The notes under the pieces are model-generated. The model did no database searches, was not told where the DNA came from, and worked only from the letters and a program-made list of their open reading frames with translations. The translations under genes were made by a program, and so were the position numbers. Shown piece after piece: positions 35,387 through 46,529 of a stretch of 64,000 nucleotides of DNA; the stretch's first letter is position 1; every line of letters begins with the position of its first letter. Source of the stretch: Pardosa pseudoannulata (Eukaryota > Arthropoda > Arachnida > Araneae > Lycosidae); contig CM063504.1 in NCBI GenBank assembly GCA_032207245.1, forward strand, positions 16,701,535 to 16,765,534. The letters are read 5' to 3'.

Positions 35387-37789
35387 GGATGCTTCAATAA
35401 GTATATAACAAGTAATTATATGCGTAAAAGGAAAATGAAAAACGTGAGAATAATCTTCTAAATATTTGCAATTTTCATACAAGATTCAATTATAATCATT
35501 TTTTCCAACAAAGCAAAGAAAAATAATATAAAAAACGAGAATAATCAAAATATCTCGATTTTCATAATAGAACTAATTTGAAAACAAACATATTAAAATC
35601 CATTATTTTTTCAAAATAAGAAAAATAAATAACAAAAAAAAAAACATACTTCATTTACAAGATGTAATTTATGTGATAAGATATAAATCAATTAATAATA
35701 CTTCTCGAATGCCAGATAAATTAAGTTATTTACTCTGTTAAATATGCGTTAATTTTTAAAAAGCACATAATTAATTTATGTTTTGAAAAAGTGAACTGAA
35801 TTTAATATGGCAAGCCCGGTTCCTCCTTTTTTTGTTTCTTTCGACAAAAGATTTTTCTTTGTGGGATAAAAATGTATTCAATCACCCGAATAAATTTAAC
35901 AAACTAGTAAAAATTTTTCATTTTAACTTTTCATTTGCGGTGGGTATGCTAAGAAAATAATAATGAGATTGTAAGAAATCAAATATTATCTGATTTATAA
36001 TTTAACAGGGTTAGGTTATTATATTTTTTTTTACTTTTTCATTTCATCTTTTATCAAATTATTATTAATCAGTTTCATTTTTACTCCCTGTAATTGTCAT
36101 AATTTACAATATTAATGTTATATTCGTTCGATTTTTTTTTATTCCTTTTGTACGCTTCACGGAACCCCCCTTTTCCAGGCTAAAATCCTAGATAATAAAT
36201 AAAGCTAATTTTTTTATTGTTATTATTATGATGATTTTCCCCCCTCTTTTTAAAAAAGTTTCAAAAAACGCTGCAAAAAAAATTAAAACCCCTTAAATTT
36301 TTCGATTCTGGTATTCCAAATAAAAAATTAAATTATAAAGGGAAAAAAAATTAAAAAAAAAGTAAAGACACTCATAGGGGAAAAATTAAGTTACATCCTC
36401 GAACTACGGAGTTAAAATACGAAAAAATTAAAAAAGAAAAAAATAAAAGAAAAATATTCACACACAAAAAAAAAAACTTTGAAAAAAAAAATTTTTTTCT
36501 TTATTACTTTTTTTTTCTTCTTGAGTTTGAAAAGGCAAAAATAATTGAGGCAATGCATGCATTTCTAAAAAGAGATTTCTAAATCTTTACGCGCGGATCT
36601 ACGGGTACAACAACTAAGTAAATTTGTCCCCATGCTTCAGTGAACTTATCAAATTGTTCCTAATTAAGTATGCAAATGAATTAATTCAGTTTAATTTTGT
36701 AAATGCGTTGAAAATATTTCTCCCTGTAAACCGCGCCTCGTCAAACATCATGGTAAAAGAGGAGAGAGGAGAAGATCTGAAATGAAATGAATAAAAAAAA
36801 ATCTAAAAATAAAAGAAGGGGTAAAATAAAATAGCGAAAAACAAATCGTGGAAAAGAATGTATTTTGAATATTCATAGTTTATAAATCTAATTATAGGAC
36901 ATAAAGAAATTATACCGTCCGCTAGGATCAATAGAGAGTAGTGCCAGCTAAAAAACTCCAACCAAACGAGTTAATAATAATATATACACGGAAAAAAATT
37001 ATCCTTAAATTGAATATGTTTGGGACGTTTTATGAAATTATGTTCAACGACAAATTATTAATTTATGTTTTTTTTTTCATCTTAACTTCATCACAAGTTT
37101 TTTTCCCCTCATTCATTCCCAAAGAAATATTGTGAACGAAAAAAAATGGTTAAAATTTTTTTTTATGCTTAGCCATACACGCAGTCCGGGTTTTTTGATG
37201 GAGAACATGTGTAATGTATTTCAGACAAGTGAATGACAGTTTTGAAATGTATGAAGATATCAACGTTAATCAAAAGCCAATAAAATATGTCCTAATAGAC
37301 GTTGAATATTTATACACGAGTGAGGCTATTTTATTTTTTACTCCCAAAATATTTAATGCAAAACTAAAGTTAACAAGAAAAATATACGTAATGAATTACC
37401 AATATTTCACATATGGGTTTGATAAAGTTATGAGTGCTCTAAATGTTGCATGAAATAGAATGAAGTGATACAAAAGAGATAGAAGTCTAGAAGCAAAAAA
37501 AAACTAATTTTTTTTATTTGTACGTCACTATTCATGATTAGTTTATAACCTTTTAATTACAACGAAAATATCTATTGGGAATTCTTACGCTTTATCGTAA
37601 TATTAATATTAAAAATTATTCAGAGTGATATCAAATTATTTGAGGCTTTCAACCTTGACAGCTGTGAAGATTTCGTTAGTCCATACCAAAAATTCTCCTC
37701 AATTTTGATCATAGGAAAGAAAGACGAAAGGTATTTGCTCCCAACCCCCGTACTTTCTTCCCACCTACCCATTTCCCTACAAAAGGTCA
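35384..37789. other. long AT-rich sequence with poly-A/poly-T runs
   Basis: Between about 36000 and 36540 the sequence is dominated by A- and T-homopolymers. A mildly GC-richer patch lies at 36720-36780 (CCGCGCCTCGTCAAAC). Open frames of 64 and 79 codons (36941-37135, 37214-37453) show no domain; the second is the least AT-driven but remains unsupported. Confidence 0.5.
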
Positions 37790-38128
37790 GAATGATCGCG
37801 GGATGGCAGAGCAGTGCTGTTCAATACCGGAGTTCATGGATTCAAATCCTACTGCTGGCAAGGATATTCGAAGTCATCCGGAATCGGCTTTAAGCAGTAG
37901 GTTCCCCTGTTCTGTCCTCCCTCAAAAAGTGTTCTAGATGTCCTGCTTTTAGTTATGTAATATTAGATATCATTCTTTTCGATATGTAAAATCTAATTTA
38001 TAAATATCTATAAGTTTAATAAGGAAAATTTCCCATAAAGATGAAAAATCCGGAATCGGCTTCAAGCAGTAGGTCCCGGTCTCATTAGACTTAGAGTAGC
38101 AAAAGAGTAGACCGTTGAGCACCAAAGG
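37790..38128 (+). mobile_element. SINE copy interrupted by dispersed repeat C
   Basis: The 5' part is 37790-37905, with tRNA-like head GGGATGGCAGAGCAGTGC, B-box relic GGATTCAAATCC and GGAATCGGCTTTAAGCAGTAGG. After an insertion the 3' part follows at 38049-38128 and begins by repeating CCGGAATCGGCTTCAAGCAGTAGGTCCC (composite). The overlap of about 25 bp between halves means this is either a partial duplication or two SINE copies flanking the insert. Confidence 0.8.
37912..38048 (+). repeat. dispersed repeat C, copy 1
   Basis: About 137 bp, shared with 39893-40029: CTGTCCTCCCTCAAAAAGTG, TTCTAGATGTCCT, and AATAAGGAAAATTTCCCATA followed by AAGATGAAAAAT. Both copies are close to a SINE, which suggests co-duplication or a shared target preference. 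Confidence 0.85.
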
Positions 38129-38155
38129 GGCACAGATTTATCTTTCACGTTTTCT

Positions 38156-38247
38156 TGCAGTAAAGGGTTAGTGCATCTGTTAGCCTTGAATCCGGCACCC
38201 CAGATCCTAGTCCAGTAAGCTGACCACAAGGCTATCTCCGATATGGC
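38156..38247 (-). mobile_element. tRNA-like segment, possible second SINE family
   Basis: The minus strand reads GATAGCCTTGTGGTCAGC (A-box-like), CTGGACTAGGATCTGGGG and GCCGGATTCAAGGCT (B-box-like), in the spacing of a pol III promoter. The acceptor stem is not closed, so this is not a functional tRNA gene. Only one copy is seen. Confidence 0.5.
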
Positions 38248-38262
38248 GTAGCTTTAAATAAA

Positions 38263-38806
38263 ATTTGTTAAAAAATAAATAAAAAATAAAAAAAGGTGTC
38301 ACGATGACCCATATATGCGTTTAACGATATAGAAAACAACAAGCCTTAAAAAATAGGCAGGCTTGATTTTCAGTGGTACTAGTTACATGATTTCGATGTA
38401 GTATGATTATCGGTAGTACTGATGATTATCAGCATATCCTAGTCAATACGACCTCTCTAACGAGCGTCAAATCTCCGGTATGTACGAAGAGGCACCTTGC
38501 ATTAAACCCTATATGAAATGCCTCTCACAATCATCTCTAGCATCGTCTACCATTTGTGTTTTAATCCGAATTTTTTTTTTATTTAAGATTCTGAACTGTC
38601 TCATTTAGTGTATATAAGGAGACGTTTCGGTAGCCTGCAGGTGTACTAACCCACCACACCAAGGAAAAATATCCGCGCAATAAAACTAGACCATCCAGGA
38701 TTAAGGCATTTGCGATGCGATGCCATGCAGAAAAATCCTCTCCATTTGGATTGTTCTTTTGGGTAGAGGAGGAATTATTCTATTCCCCTCTCTCACCTGC
38801 TCACAT
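38263..38806. other. unannotated sequence
   Basis: Nothing recognised. Confidence 0.45.
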
Positions 38807-38812
38807 CGTTGT

Positions 38813-39355
38813 AATTATGAAGGGTGCTGCGCCAAAATCCGGACAAATTATACTTTTTTTCATATATATTTTTATTAATGACATAAAGAACACAATTACT
38901 TAAAATATCTCCGCTTGCATGAATGACCTCCTGCCTTTCAGTCTGAAACGAACTCAGCATTAATGTGTCATGGTCCACATGGATGAATGCCGCTGCAGTT
39001 ATAGCTCACCTTGAGAAGTTCTGATGTCTGGACTTGTTTGTGACACTTTCAACTACACCCCTTGAAAAAAAAGTCTAAAGTGCTCACATAAGGGCTATAG
39101 GAAGGCCAGTTATTTCCAGTCAACACATGTCGCCGTTGTCCAACAATCGATGTTTCCTCGCCGGTGCCGCAAAACCGCCATTGGGCTAACCAGACTCTTT
39201 ATAATATCTGACTTTATCATCCATAGTCTATCTCGGGTACCCAAAGAACCGAATGATTTCTGTTATCGCGGTTCTTCTGTTATATTCCGCTCTTGGGTTC
39301 AACATCGCGACTAGTTCAAAGATATGATAAGGTTGGTGCCACACCCTGCATTTAT
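38813..39355 (-). mobile_element. Tc1/mariner-superfamily element, internally deleted
   Basis: Related inverted ends are at 38813-38832 (ATTATGAAGGGTGCTGCGCC) and 39335-39355 (GGTGCCACACCCTGCATTTAT). Between them is a collapsed transposase on the minus strand. The length is about 540 bp against more than 1.2 kb for a complete element. No TA duplication could be fixed. Confidence 0.7.
38893..39305 (-). pseudogene. Tc1/mariner-type transposase remnant
   Basis: From an ATG at 39305 the minus strand reads MLNPRAEYNRRTAITEIIRF, then FGYPR followed by a stop where family members continue with a helix-turn-helix. In the next stretch it reads KVRYYKESG and NGGFAAPARKHR. A deletion then joins this to the C-terminal part with NWPSYSPYVSTLDFF, GVVESVTNKSRHQNFS, ITAA, VDHDTL and VIHASGDILS. 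These match the WP-SPDLNPLD, GVVE, ITAAF and C-terminal A-GGYI positions of the superfamily. The middle, with the first catalytic Asp, is lost. Frameshifts and stops make it dead. Confidence 0.85.
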
Positions 39356-39646
39356 AGTTGCATTATCTACCTATTCTACATTATAAAAACGGATTGAGTA
39401 TGATGTTTTTAACTTGAAGCAGATTAGTTTAGAAATGTATCCACATACGGTTATTTTACGTTATTTGTTCATAATATTTGTGTGTTTCGATTTAATTATT
39501 TTTACAAGGGTAATATTCGCTTCCATAAAATGTTTTTTAATGCAGCTGGAAACATAGACATCTTTATTATAAAAAACTATAATGCTATGTGTCACGGCTT
39601 ATTCTGTGACTTTAGACGCACGAGAGCCAAATATTTGATCACCGCT

Positions 39647-39838
39647 TATCATTACGGTTTTGTATGGAGCGGTATGGTATACTTTTTTGCTACACGAGGG
39701 CTAATAATAACCTGAAATTACTGCTTAAAACTATTCGAACGGTTACGAACATCCATGTCAGCAATGTAATTCGAACCTACAAATTCTGGTACCGGAGCAG
39801 CTTCTTATCCATTCTCTCATTACGGAGTATCATTACGG
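39647..39838 (-). mobile_element. tRNA-derived SINE with 11-bp target duplications
   Basis: The body is 39658-39827 on the minus strand, with TACACGAGGGCTAATAATAACC and a weakened B box (GTAATTCGAACCTAC). The duplication TATCATTACGG is perfect at 39647-39657 and 39828-39838. Confidence 0.9.
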
Positions 39839-39892
39839 ATTTTTATAAGGTGATCAGTCGTCCTCTTTCAGGAAGGACATCCTCATTTTGAA

Positions 39893-40029
39893 AGTTCTGT
39901 CCTCCCTCAAAAAGTGTTCTAGATGTCCTCCTTTTCGTTATGCAATGCTATATATTCTTTTCAATGTGTAAAATATGATTTAGAAGTATTTATACATTTA
40001 ATAAGGAAAATTTCCCATAAAGATGAAAA
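39893..40029 (+). repeat. dispersed repeat C, copy 2
   Basis: Matches 37912-38048. Upstream, 39855-39892 reads GTCCTCTTTCAGGAAGGACATCC, a further GTCCT/AGGAC-rich stretch that may belong to the same element. Confidence 0.8.
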
Positions 40030-40398
40030 ATCTACTAATTTAATTTTATATAAGCAGTAACTTTTTAGTGATTGCATTCGGGAAGATAAAATAGTGTTTC
40101 ACAAAAACGTCCAACAGTTGCCGTTTTTAATTGATATCGATAGCGTGTTGTTCAATAAAAATATGTTTTATGATGAATTAGTAGCCTTATTGACTTCTTA
40201 ATCAGCCGAAATACGGCAATAATAATTTAATTTACTTATATCCTCCTCTACATTGGAAAAATGTTGTCCCCTTAATTTCTAGTAGATTAATAACTGAGAA
40301 CACAGACCTACTATTCTGTAATGAGTTATCCGTATAATTTATTTTGCATAAAAGAATAAAAATTTAGACATACTACCACACTGAATATAAGCATTAAA
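40030..40398. other. unannotated AT-rich sequence
   Basis: Nothing recognised. Confidence 0.5.
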
Positions 40399-40475
40399 GT
40401 CTCCATAGCTGAATGGTCATCACACAAGTCTCGTAATCAAATAGTCGGAAGTTCGAACCCCGGTAGTGACGATGG
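40399..40475 (+). mobile_element. tRNA-Thr-like SINE head
   Basis: CATAGCTGAATGGTCATCAC (A-box-like), CTCGTAA where an anticodon loop would be (CGT, threonine), and AAGTTCGAACCCCGG (B box). The acceptor and anticodon stems do not pair well, so I take it as the head of a SINE or a tRNA pseudogene. The body that follows (to about 40650) is unique in the window. Confidence 0.5.
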
Positions 40476-41664
40476 GATTTAAAAATCCGTGTAAATATTT
40501 ATGTTCTACTTTATTTCGTGTTCCAGGAGATTCTGGACCTTTCTCTAGTTTACCAGAAAAGTATTCTGAAATATTCGCCATTTTTCAGCGTTGCGCAGTA
40601 AAACTTTCACCGCCTTCCCAGACAGATTTCTGGAACTTTAACTGCTGTTATAAATGAAGAAAAATATTAATTATTTCAAGTAAATCAAGTAAGCAAGTAG
40701 TATTCCAAGTAATAATATTGAGAACTATTTGGGCTCCAAGTAAAAAAAATATTTTTATTCCAAGTAATTTTCTATATGGGAGAGCTTTATTACGGTAATT
40801 TTATTTGCATTAATAGTAATACATAGTTTACCAATTTTAGCTTCCGTGGTGCTTTTACCACTGACAAGAATTTTTGTAAAACAATACAACCTTTTCATAC
40901 ATGCATCGCTCCCAGGACCAAACTCAACATACAAAGAAATCGAAATTACAAAAGCAGAAAGTTGGCGTTTCGCGCCCAAAGTTTTCGGTTACAGTGAAAA
41001 AAGAGGAGTGGCGGGAAATATTCCCAACAATAAAAGCTCAGTTACAGAGTTCCGAGTTGTGCAAAGCTTGCCACTGCACTTCACTCTTTGAGTTAATAAA
41101 GTACATTAACTCTACTTCCTGTGTCTGTTATTGTGTTGCATCTTAAGCCCCTTCGTGACAATATACTTAATTTCTTCTTATTCAGATACATATGCATTTA
41201 AAAGTGACAAAATGCACTCACAAAGTTAGAATTCCATTCTTCATGCTCAATTCATCTATATTATTTGATAATTGTAAACTATCACGCAATTCAACTTTTG
41301 TCTGCTAACAGTTCTAAATCATTAAACCTCTTGGCTGATTGACATTATCACATATTTTTATCATTTCGGTTTCTGAAAACTTTTTTCACGTTTCCTTAAT
41401 ATCGGAAATAAATTTAATATTAAATTGTAGGAAATGATCTAAATTTAAATAATGTTTTTTAAAGAATTTAATATATTTATTCCATTTATTTGCTTGAGAT
41501 ATTTGCCTCCCCTGCCTGCATGCACGCATTGTTCACCTAACAGCCCCGACCTGATTACTGTAATACTTGTCTTACGTTGTCACAATGTAACACCAATTGA
41601 TGTACGAGTTCATAACCTACGGTATATTTAGTTTTCAGTCAACTTTTAAAAACACGATGTGTAC
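40476..41664. other. unannotated sequence
   Basis: A duplicated AAGTAA-rich stretch lies at 40675-40775. Overlapping frames at 40755-41146 on both strands have no recognisable domain. Confidence 0.45.
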
Positions 41665-42307
41665 TTAACACATTGTATCCGAGACACGTACTAGTACATT
41701 TTCTGACAACTGATACTTGAAAGCGGGACACGTACTAGTACATTTTATGACGACTGATGCTTGAGCGTAGGACAAGTACTAGTACGTCTTCTGACGATTG
41801 ATATTAGAGAGCGGGTCAGGTACTAGTACGGGTTAGTGTAACAACATGGTTTGTTTGTGGGTACAAAAATAACGGTATATACTGGAAAACGAAGCCGAAT
41901 GTTCTTGTCTACTATGTAGATTCTGAAAAAATTTAGACAAATAAAAACTAGTTTTTACATTATTAGTTTTATGATTGCCCTTTTCACTTTTTATAATGTA
42001 AAAATGTTTATATATAACATAATTTGAAAAAATGTAAGCTATATACTACTATTTCTATTTGATTTTCATATTTACGATACTAATATAAATTTATCCACTA
42101 AAAAAATATTTATTTACAAAAATCTTATGGTTGTTATTTATATATTTATACATTTGTTTATATAATTCAATATAACTTACGAAAAGTTGGTAAAAAATTA
42201 AATACTTTTCGATCTATTGAGATTTAACTGAATAACTAAATTTACGCGCAAAACGCCCGCTCCCGGTACAATTCCGCTGCGAAATGTACCCGCACACAAT
42301 GTGTTAA
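41665..42307 (+). mobile_element. piggyBac-like non-autonomous element, copy 3, with expanded subterminal repeats
   Basis: The element is 41669-42303, flanked by TTAA at 41665-41668 and 42304-42307. The ends are CACATTGTATCCGAG and CACATTGTGTGCGGG. The left end has four copies of a roughly 45-bp unit carrying GTACTAGTAC (about 41690, 41732, 41776 and 41820), two more than the 11546 copy. The rest matches that copy, including AACGAAGCCGAATGTTCTTG and the right-end GGTACA..TGTACC motif. No transposase is present. Confidence 0.93.
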
Positions 42308-42546
42308 AATAGTGATTTAATGCTTAAACCATTTGCATCACAAGCGCATATGCGTACACAATTCTCAAGCTTGTTGTCTAAAAAATGCATACATGATCAA
42401 TTTTTAGGCAGCTTTTGGCATTTCTAAGAAGAGCAATAATTACGTTAGATATAGGCATTTAAAACACGTTGTTTTCAAGCAATAAAAATATTTTTTCCTA
42501 CAAAGAACATTTTCTTCCGCTTTTTAGCATGATGCAAATGAATTAA
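42308..42546. other. unannotated sequence
   Basis: Nothing recognised. Confidence 0.5.
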
Positions 42547-42653
42547 AACCGGAACCGAACGGTCTCATTTTGCCTATCAGAAAACTCTAAACCGCGTACT
42601 CCAATTCCGAAAAGCATCATCCTACCTATTCGACCATCGTCCGGCTATTGTAA
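42547..42653 (-). mobile_element. degenerate SINE copy (head half)
   Basis: Minus-strand relics: AAACCGGAACCGAACGG, AATTCCGAAAAGCATCATCC and ACCTATTCGACCATCGTCCGGC. Heavily diverged. Confidence 0.6.
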
Positions 42654-43495
42654 GTTAGTGAAAAATCCCCAAACTTCTAGATTTAAATAACCAGAAGTAA
42701 AGATTATTACAATGTTATACAGAAATTGCCTATTAATGAGGAAATATGTAGTTTAATATGTAAAAACTGCCGGCTAATAAGATTTTAACAAAATCAAATT
42801 ATCCTGGCCATGTTTTCACTGGAAATAATAAACAATTAGATTACAACATCTTCCCCCCTGTAATTATTTATGTAGGATAATTTAATGGCATTAAAGGACA
42901 TAGTACTCCATATATGCTCAACCTGCTTATTTTTTTTTATTTAATTCATTTTGGGAGGTAGGCTTGAAATTCTTCCCGAATTCCTCATTTTATTTCACAT
43001 GCATGCAGAATATGAAATCTGTATCTTTAATTATCTACGTAAATTCATTTTTAGAGGAATTGTTTTTTTTTACAAATGAAAACTTTAAATGGCCTTACTT
43101 TTTACTTTTTTTAAATACTAATACTTTTTTGTATTTAAAATATAAAAGTGTTAAATATGCGTACAGGTATTCTATAATGTATAGAATAAAACCGTGCATG
43201 GAATAAGAGATAAGGTGTTTGCCTCTTTTTTAAATGCAAATATGTAAAATAAATTACATTATTTTTCTCTTTAAGTGGCAGTAAATATATTTTTAAAAAA
43301 AATAATTTTATGAGATATCTGAAAATGCATGTACAGTCCTTTATAGAAGGTTTTAAATTATCTTAAAAGTATTTTGAAGCTAAAATGATAATATTTGGAA
43401 AGAAATTATATTTTTAAAAGCTGAAATATTAAAATTTCTATATGAATTATTGATAATGGCTTTTTGTTCTTTAAATCTGCTTTAGATTGGATTAG
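42654..43495. other. unannotated AT-rich sequence
   Basis: The 80-codon frame (42964-43206) is rich in F, Y, K and N as expected from AT-rich DNA and has no domain. Confidence 0.5.
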
Positions 43496-43666
43496 TTTGG
43501 TTTGGAGCTCTATGGCCCATTTCTGAAATTCAAGGGCTAATGAGACCGAGACCTACTGCTTAAAACCGATTCCGAATGGCTACGAACATCCATGCCACAG
43601 TGGGATTCGTACCGACGAACTCGGTACCAAAGGTCAATGCCCTATCCATTCGGCAATCCTTCGGCC
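43496..43666 (-). mobile_element. tRNA-derived SINE, full length
   Basis: Minus-strand copy from TTTGGTTTGGAGCTC to CAATCCTTCGGCC, with TTCAAGGGCTAATGAGACCG and a mutated B box (GGGATTCGTACCGAC). No clear target duplication. Confidence 0.88.
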
Positions 43667-43844
43667 TCAGAAATTTAGTATACCGTTTTATAGGTTTCCA
43701 TTTACCTTCACTAAATAGGAAGACTAGTTCCGAGAAAAAAAATCTACGCACTACTTTTTATCTGTTGCTTTTTAGCGCAGAAATGCATTATCTGTTGTTG
43801 TTTCTCATGCCACTTGGACAAACCAAGTACGATTGAGCCAGCAG

Positions 43845-44152
43845 GCTCTCGTATTAAGGGCAAGGTGTGTGCCTTTCGTTTTAATGAGCACCATTAAGGT
43901 GAAAGAACGACTTCGCTCAAGTAGGTCCTCTTCATTTTGGAACAAGGACTAAGCAAAAGACCCACAGACTTGGCCTGCCACCCCCAGAGGTATTGATTGA
44001 GAACTTGGTGGACATTGTGATTACGAACCTATTGTACGTGCCCCAGTCACCTTTAACGAATACTACAAATATTAGACCGGCTCGGGTTCCGAACCCTCAA
44101 CTCAGTTACGAAATCGTTGCCTTTGCCGACTGAGCTACCGCGGCTCAAGACA
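43845..44152 (-). mobile_element. tRNA-Thr-like SINE of a different family (about 300 bp)
   Basis: On the minus strand 44152-44081 reads GAGCCGCGGTAGCTCAGTCG (A box), TTTCGTAA at the anticodon-loop position (CGT, threonine) and GAGGGTTCGGAACCCGAG (B box). Stems do not close as in a true tRNA. A GC-rich body follows to about 43845 with GACTGGGGCACGTAC and CTCTGGGGGTGGCAGG. The single copy leaves the family unnamed. Confidence 0.55.
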
Positions 44153-44289
44153 TTGTCTGGCAATGAGGATTGCATAACATATACAAAATTGCTGAAATCA
44201 TCTTTATAATCAGTGAAAAATGCAGGCAGGTGAGAATTGACCGGTACAACTTATGTTTTACAATTTTACTGTAAATAATCTAATTGAAT

Positions 44290-44330
44290 GTGTGTATGTA
44301 TGTGTATATATATATATATATATATATGTG

Positions 44331-44371
<41 letters not shown>
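44290..44371. repeat. (TG)n/(TA)n microsatellite
   Basis: TGTG-TATA compound repeats, bordering dispersed repeat B copy 2. Confidence 0.95.
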
Positions 44372-44373
<2 letters not shown>

Positions 44374-44379
44374 AATGTG

Positions 44380-44786
44380 ACGGACTTCTCGATGGATGGT
44401 TGCAGTCATGGCCCATAAAAATGGCACCGTTTTAGCTAAAGACCTTTATTAAGATAACGTTGGAGGACGGGTTCCCACTTCATCATAGGAACAGAACAAA
44501 CTGTAGGGTCAGCTAGCATGAAGTTTTATGTAAAAAGGCCCTTAACACCTGGGTCATCATCTGTGGGAAAATCTCTAGAAAAATCTGCCTCCGACGGCGT
44601 GCATCTCCTTTTTGTTTGGAAATTTCCTAAATTGTCCGCTAGGGCAATGTATATTTGGTCAGACCCCTTATCTGAGGGCGTAAAAGTCTCTAATGGTCAA
44701 TTTAGGTTAGGGGTTAAAAAGGGGAATGCAAAAAGACGCGGGAATTATTAGCCCTTGACTTCAGATTTGAAAACCCCCGAGAAATG
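44380..44786 (-). repeat. dispersed repeat B, copy 2
   Basis: Inverse of 34905-35330 (anchors listed there). It lies between two microsatellites. A 77-codon plus frame (44518-44751) falls within it. Because its counterpart in copy 1 is not clearly open, I do not call a gene. Confidence 0.85.
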
Positions 44787-44796
44787 TTCTTACATA

Positions 44797-45722
<926 letters not shown>

Positions 45723-45766
45723 CTCACCCACACATGCACATATTCATATGCGCATGTGTGGGTGAG
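45723..45766. repeat. 15-bp perfect inverted repeat, strong hairpin
   Basis: CTCACCCACACATGC (45723-45737) is perfectly complementary to 45752-45766, and the loop ACATATTCATATGC is partly self-complementary. Outside the arms poly-A (left) and poly-T (right) can extend the stem. Confidence 0.8.
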
Positions 45767-45827
45767 TAGGTTTTTTTTTCGAGAATTAACGAGGGTATTT
45801 CAATATGCACAACCACTTTGTAATTAA

Positions 45828-46529
45828 TACGAGGCGCATCAAGAAAATAAGTTTCCCGATGTTTTCCCCTTTAAAGTAAACGTAATTAGCCGTGTCAATT
45901 GCGCATGCGTAACAAATCTGACGTACCAATCATATACCAGCTGGACAGGTTCCGAGTCCTGCCAGTAGCGTGGTAACAGTGGTCCGAAATGGAAACTGTA
46001 ATTCCTTCTCCTGCCGCCTGCAAAGTTCGGTCAATGATCAATTCATCGTCAGCTTTGCCAGGTCTAGGGGCCGAAACTGACACTCGAACACAAAGTTCAA
46101 CACTTAGGGGCAGCACTGACATTTCTGCAACGGTATCACAATGACGGCGAAGAGTTCCTCGACAGAATCGTCACGGGCAATGAGGCTTGGATTTCGCACA
46201 TTACTCCGGAAACCAAGCAACTGTCAATGCTTTGGCGTCATAATGGATCTTCGGTCAGGTCCAAATTCAAACAGACGCTCTCGATACGGAAAGGAATGTG
46301 CACGGTGTTCTGGGACAGGAAGACTGGTTCCATTCACAGGCGGCAGAGTTCTACTACAGAGGGATACAAAAGTTCATCCCACAATACGACAAGTGTCTAA
46401 GTTCTGTTGGTGGCCATGTTGAAAAATAGCTGAAACATTGCTGTACTTGTTGCCAATAAATATGTCCCTGAAAGTGTGAGTTCTTTTTTATTTTAAGTAG
46501 AGAAACTTACTCCCTGGATGCGCCTCGTC
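45828..46529 (+). mobile_element. mariner element, internally deleted (about 700 bp)
   Basis: Terminal inverted repeats CGAGGCGCATCAAGAAAATA (from 45830) and, read inward from 46527, CGAGGCGCATCCAGGGAGTA, both followed by AGTTTC-like bases. TA precedes the left end; the right flank is TC, probably a mutated TA. Mariner elements use TA targets and are about 1.3 kb when complete. Confidence 0.88.
46143..46433 (+). pseudogene. mariner transposase, catalytic-domain remnant
   Basis: The plus strand reads DGEEFLDRIVTGNEAWISHI, TPETKQLSMLWRHNG, and FKQTLSIRKGMCTVFWDRK. After a frameshift it reads FYYRGIQKFIPQYDKCLSS, ending GGHVEK and a stop at about 46430. These are the first-Asp block (normally TGDE.W), the second-Asp block (VFWD) and the typical mariner C-terminus. 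The first catalytic Asp is Asn here (codon AAT at 46179-46181), and the sequence between VFWD and the C-terminus is deleted. Non-functional. Confidence 0.92.

Noticed and set aside
40399..40475. Functional tRNA-Thr (CGT)
   Set aside because: Boxes fit but stems do not pair; a SINE head or tRNA pseudogene is more likely.
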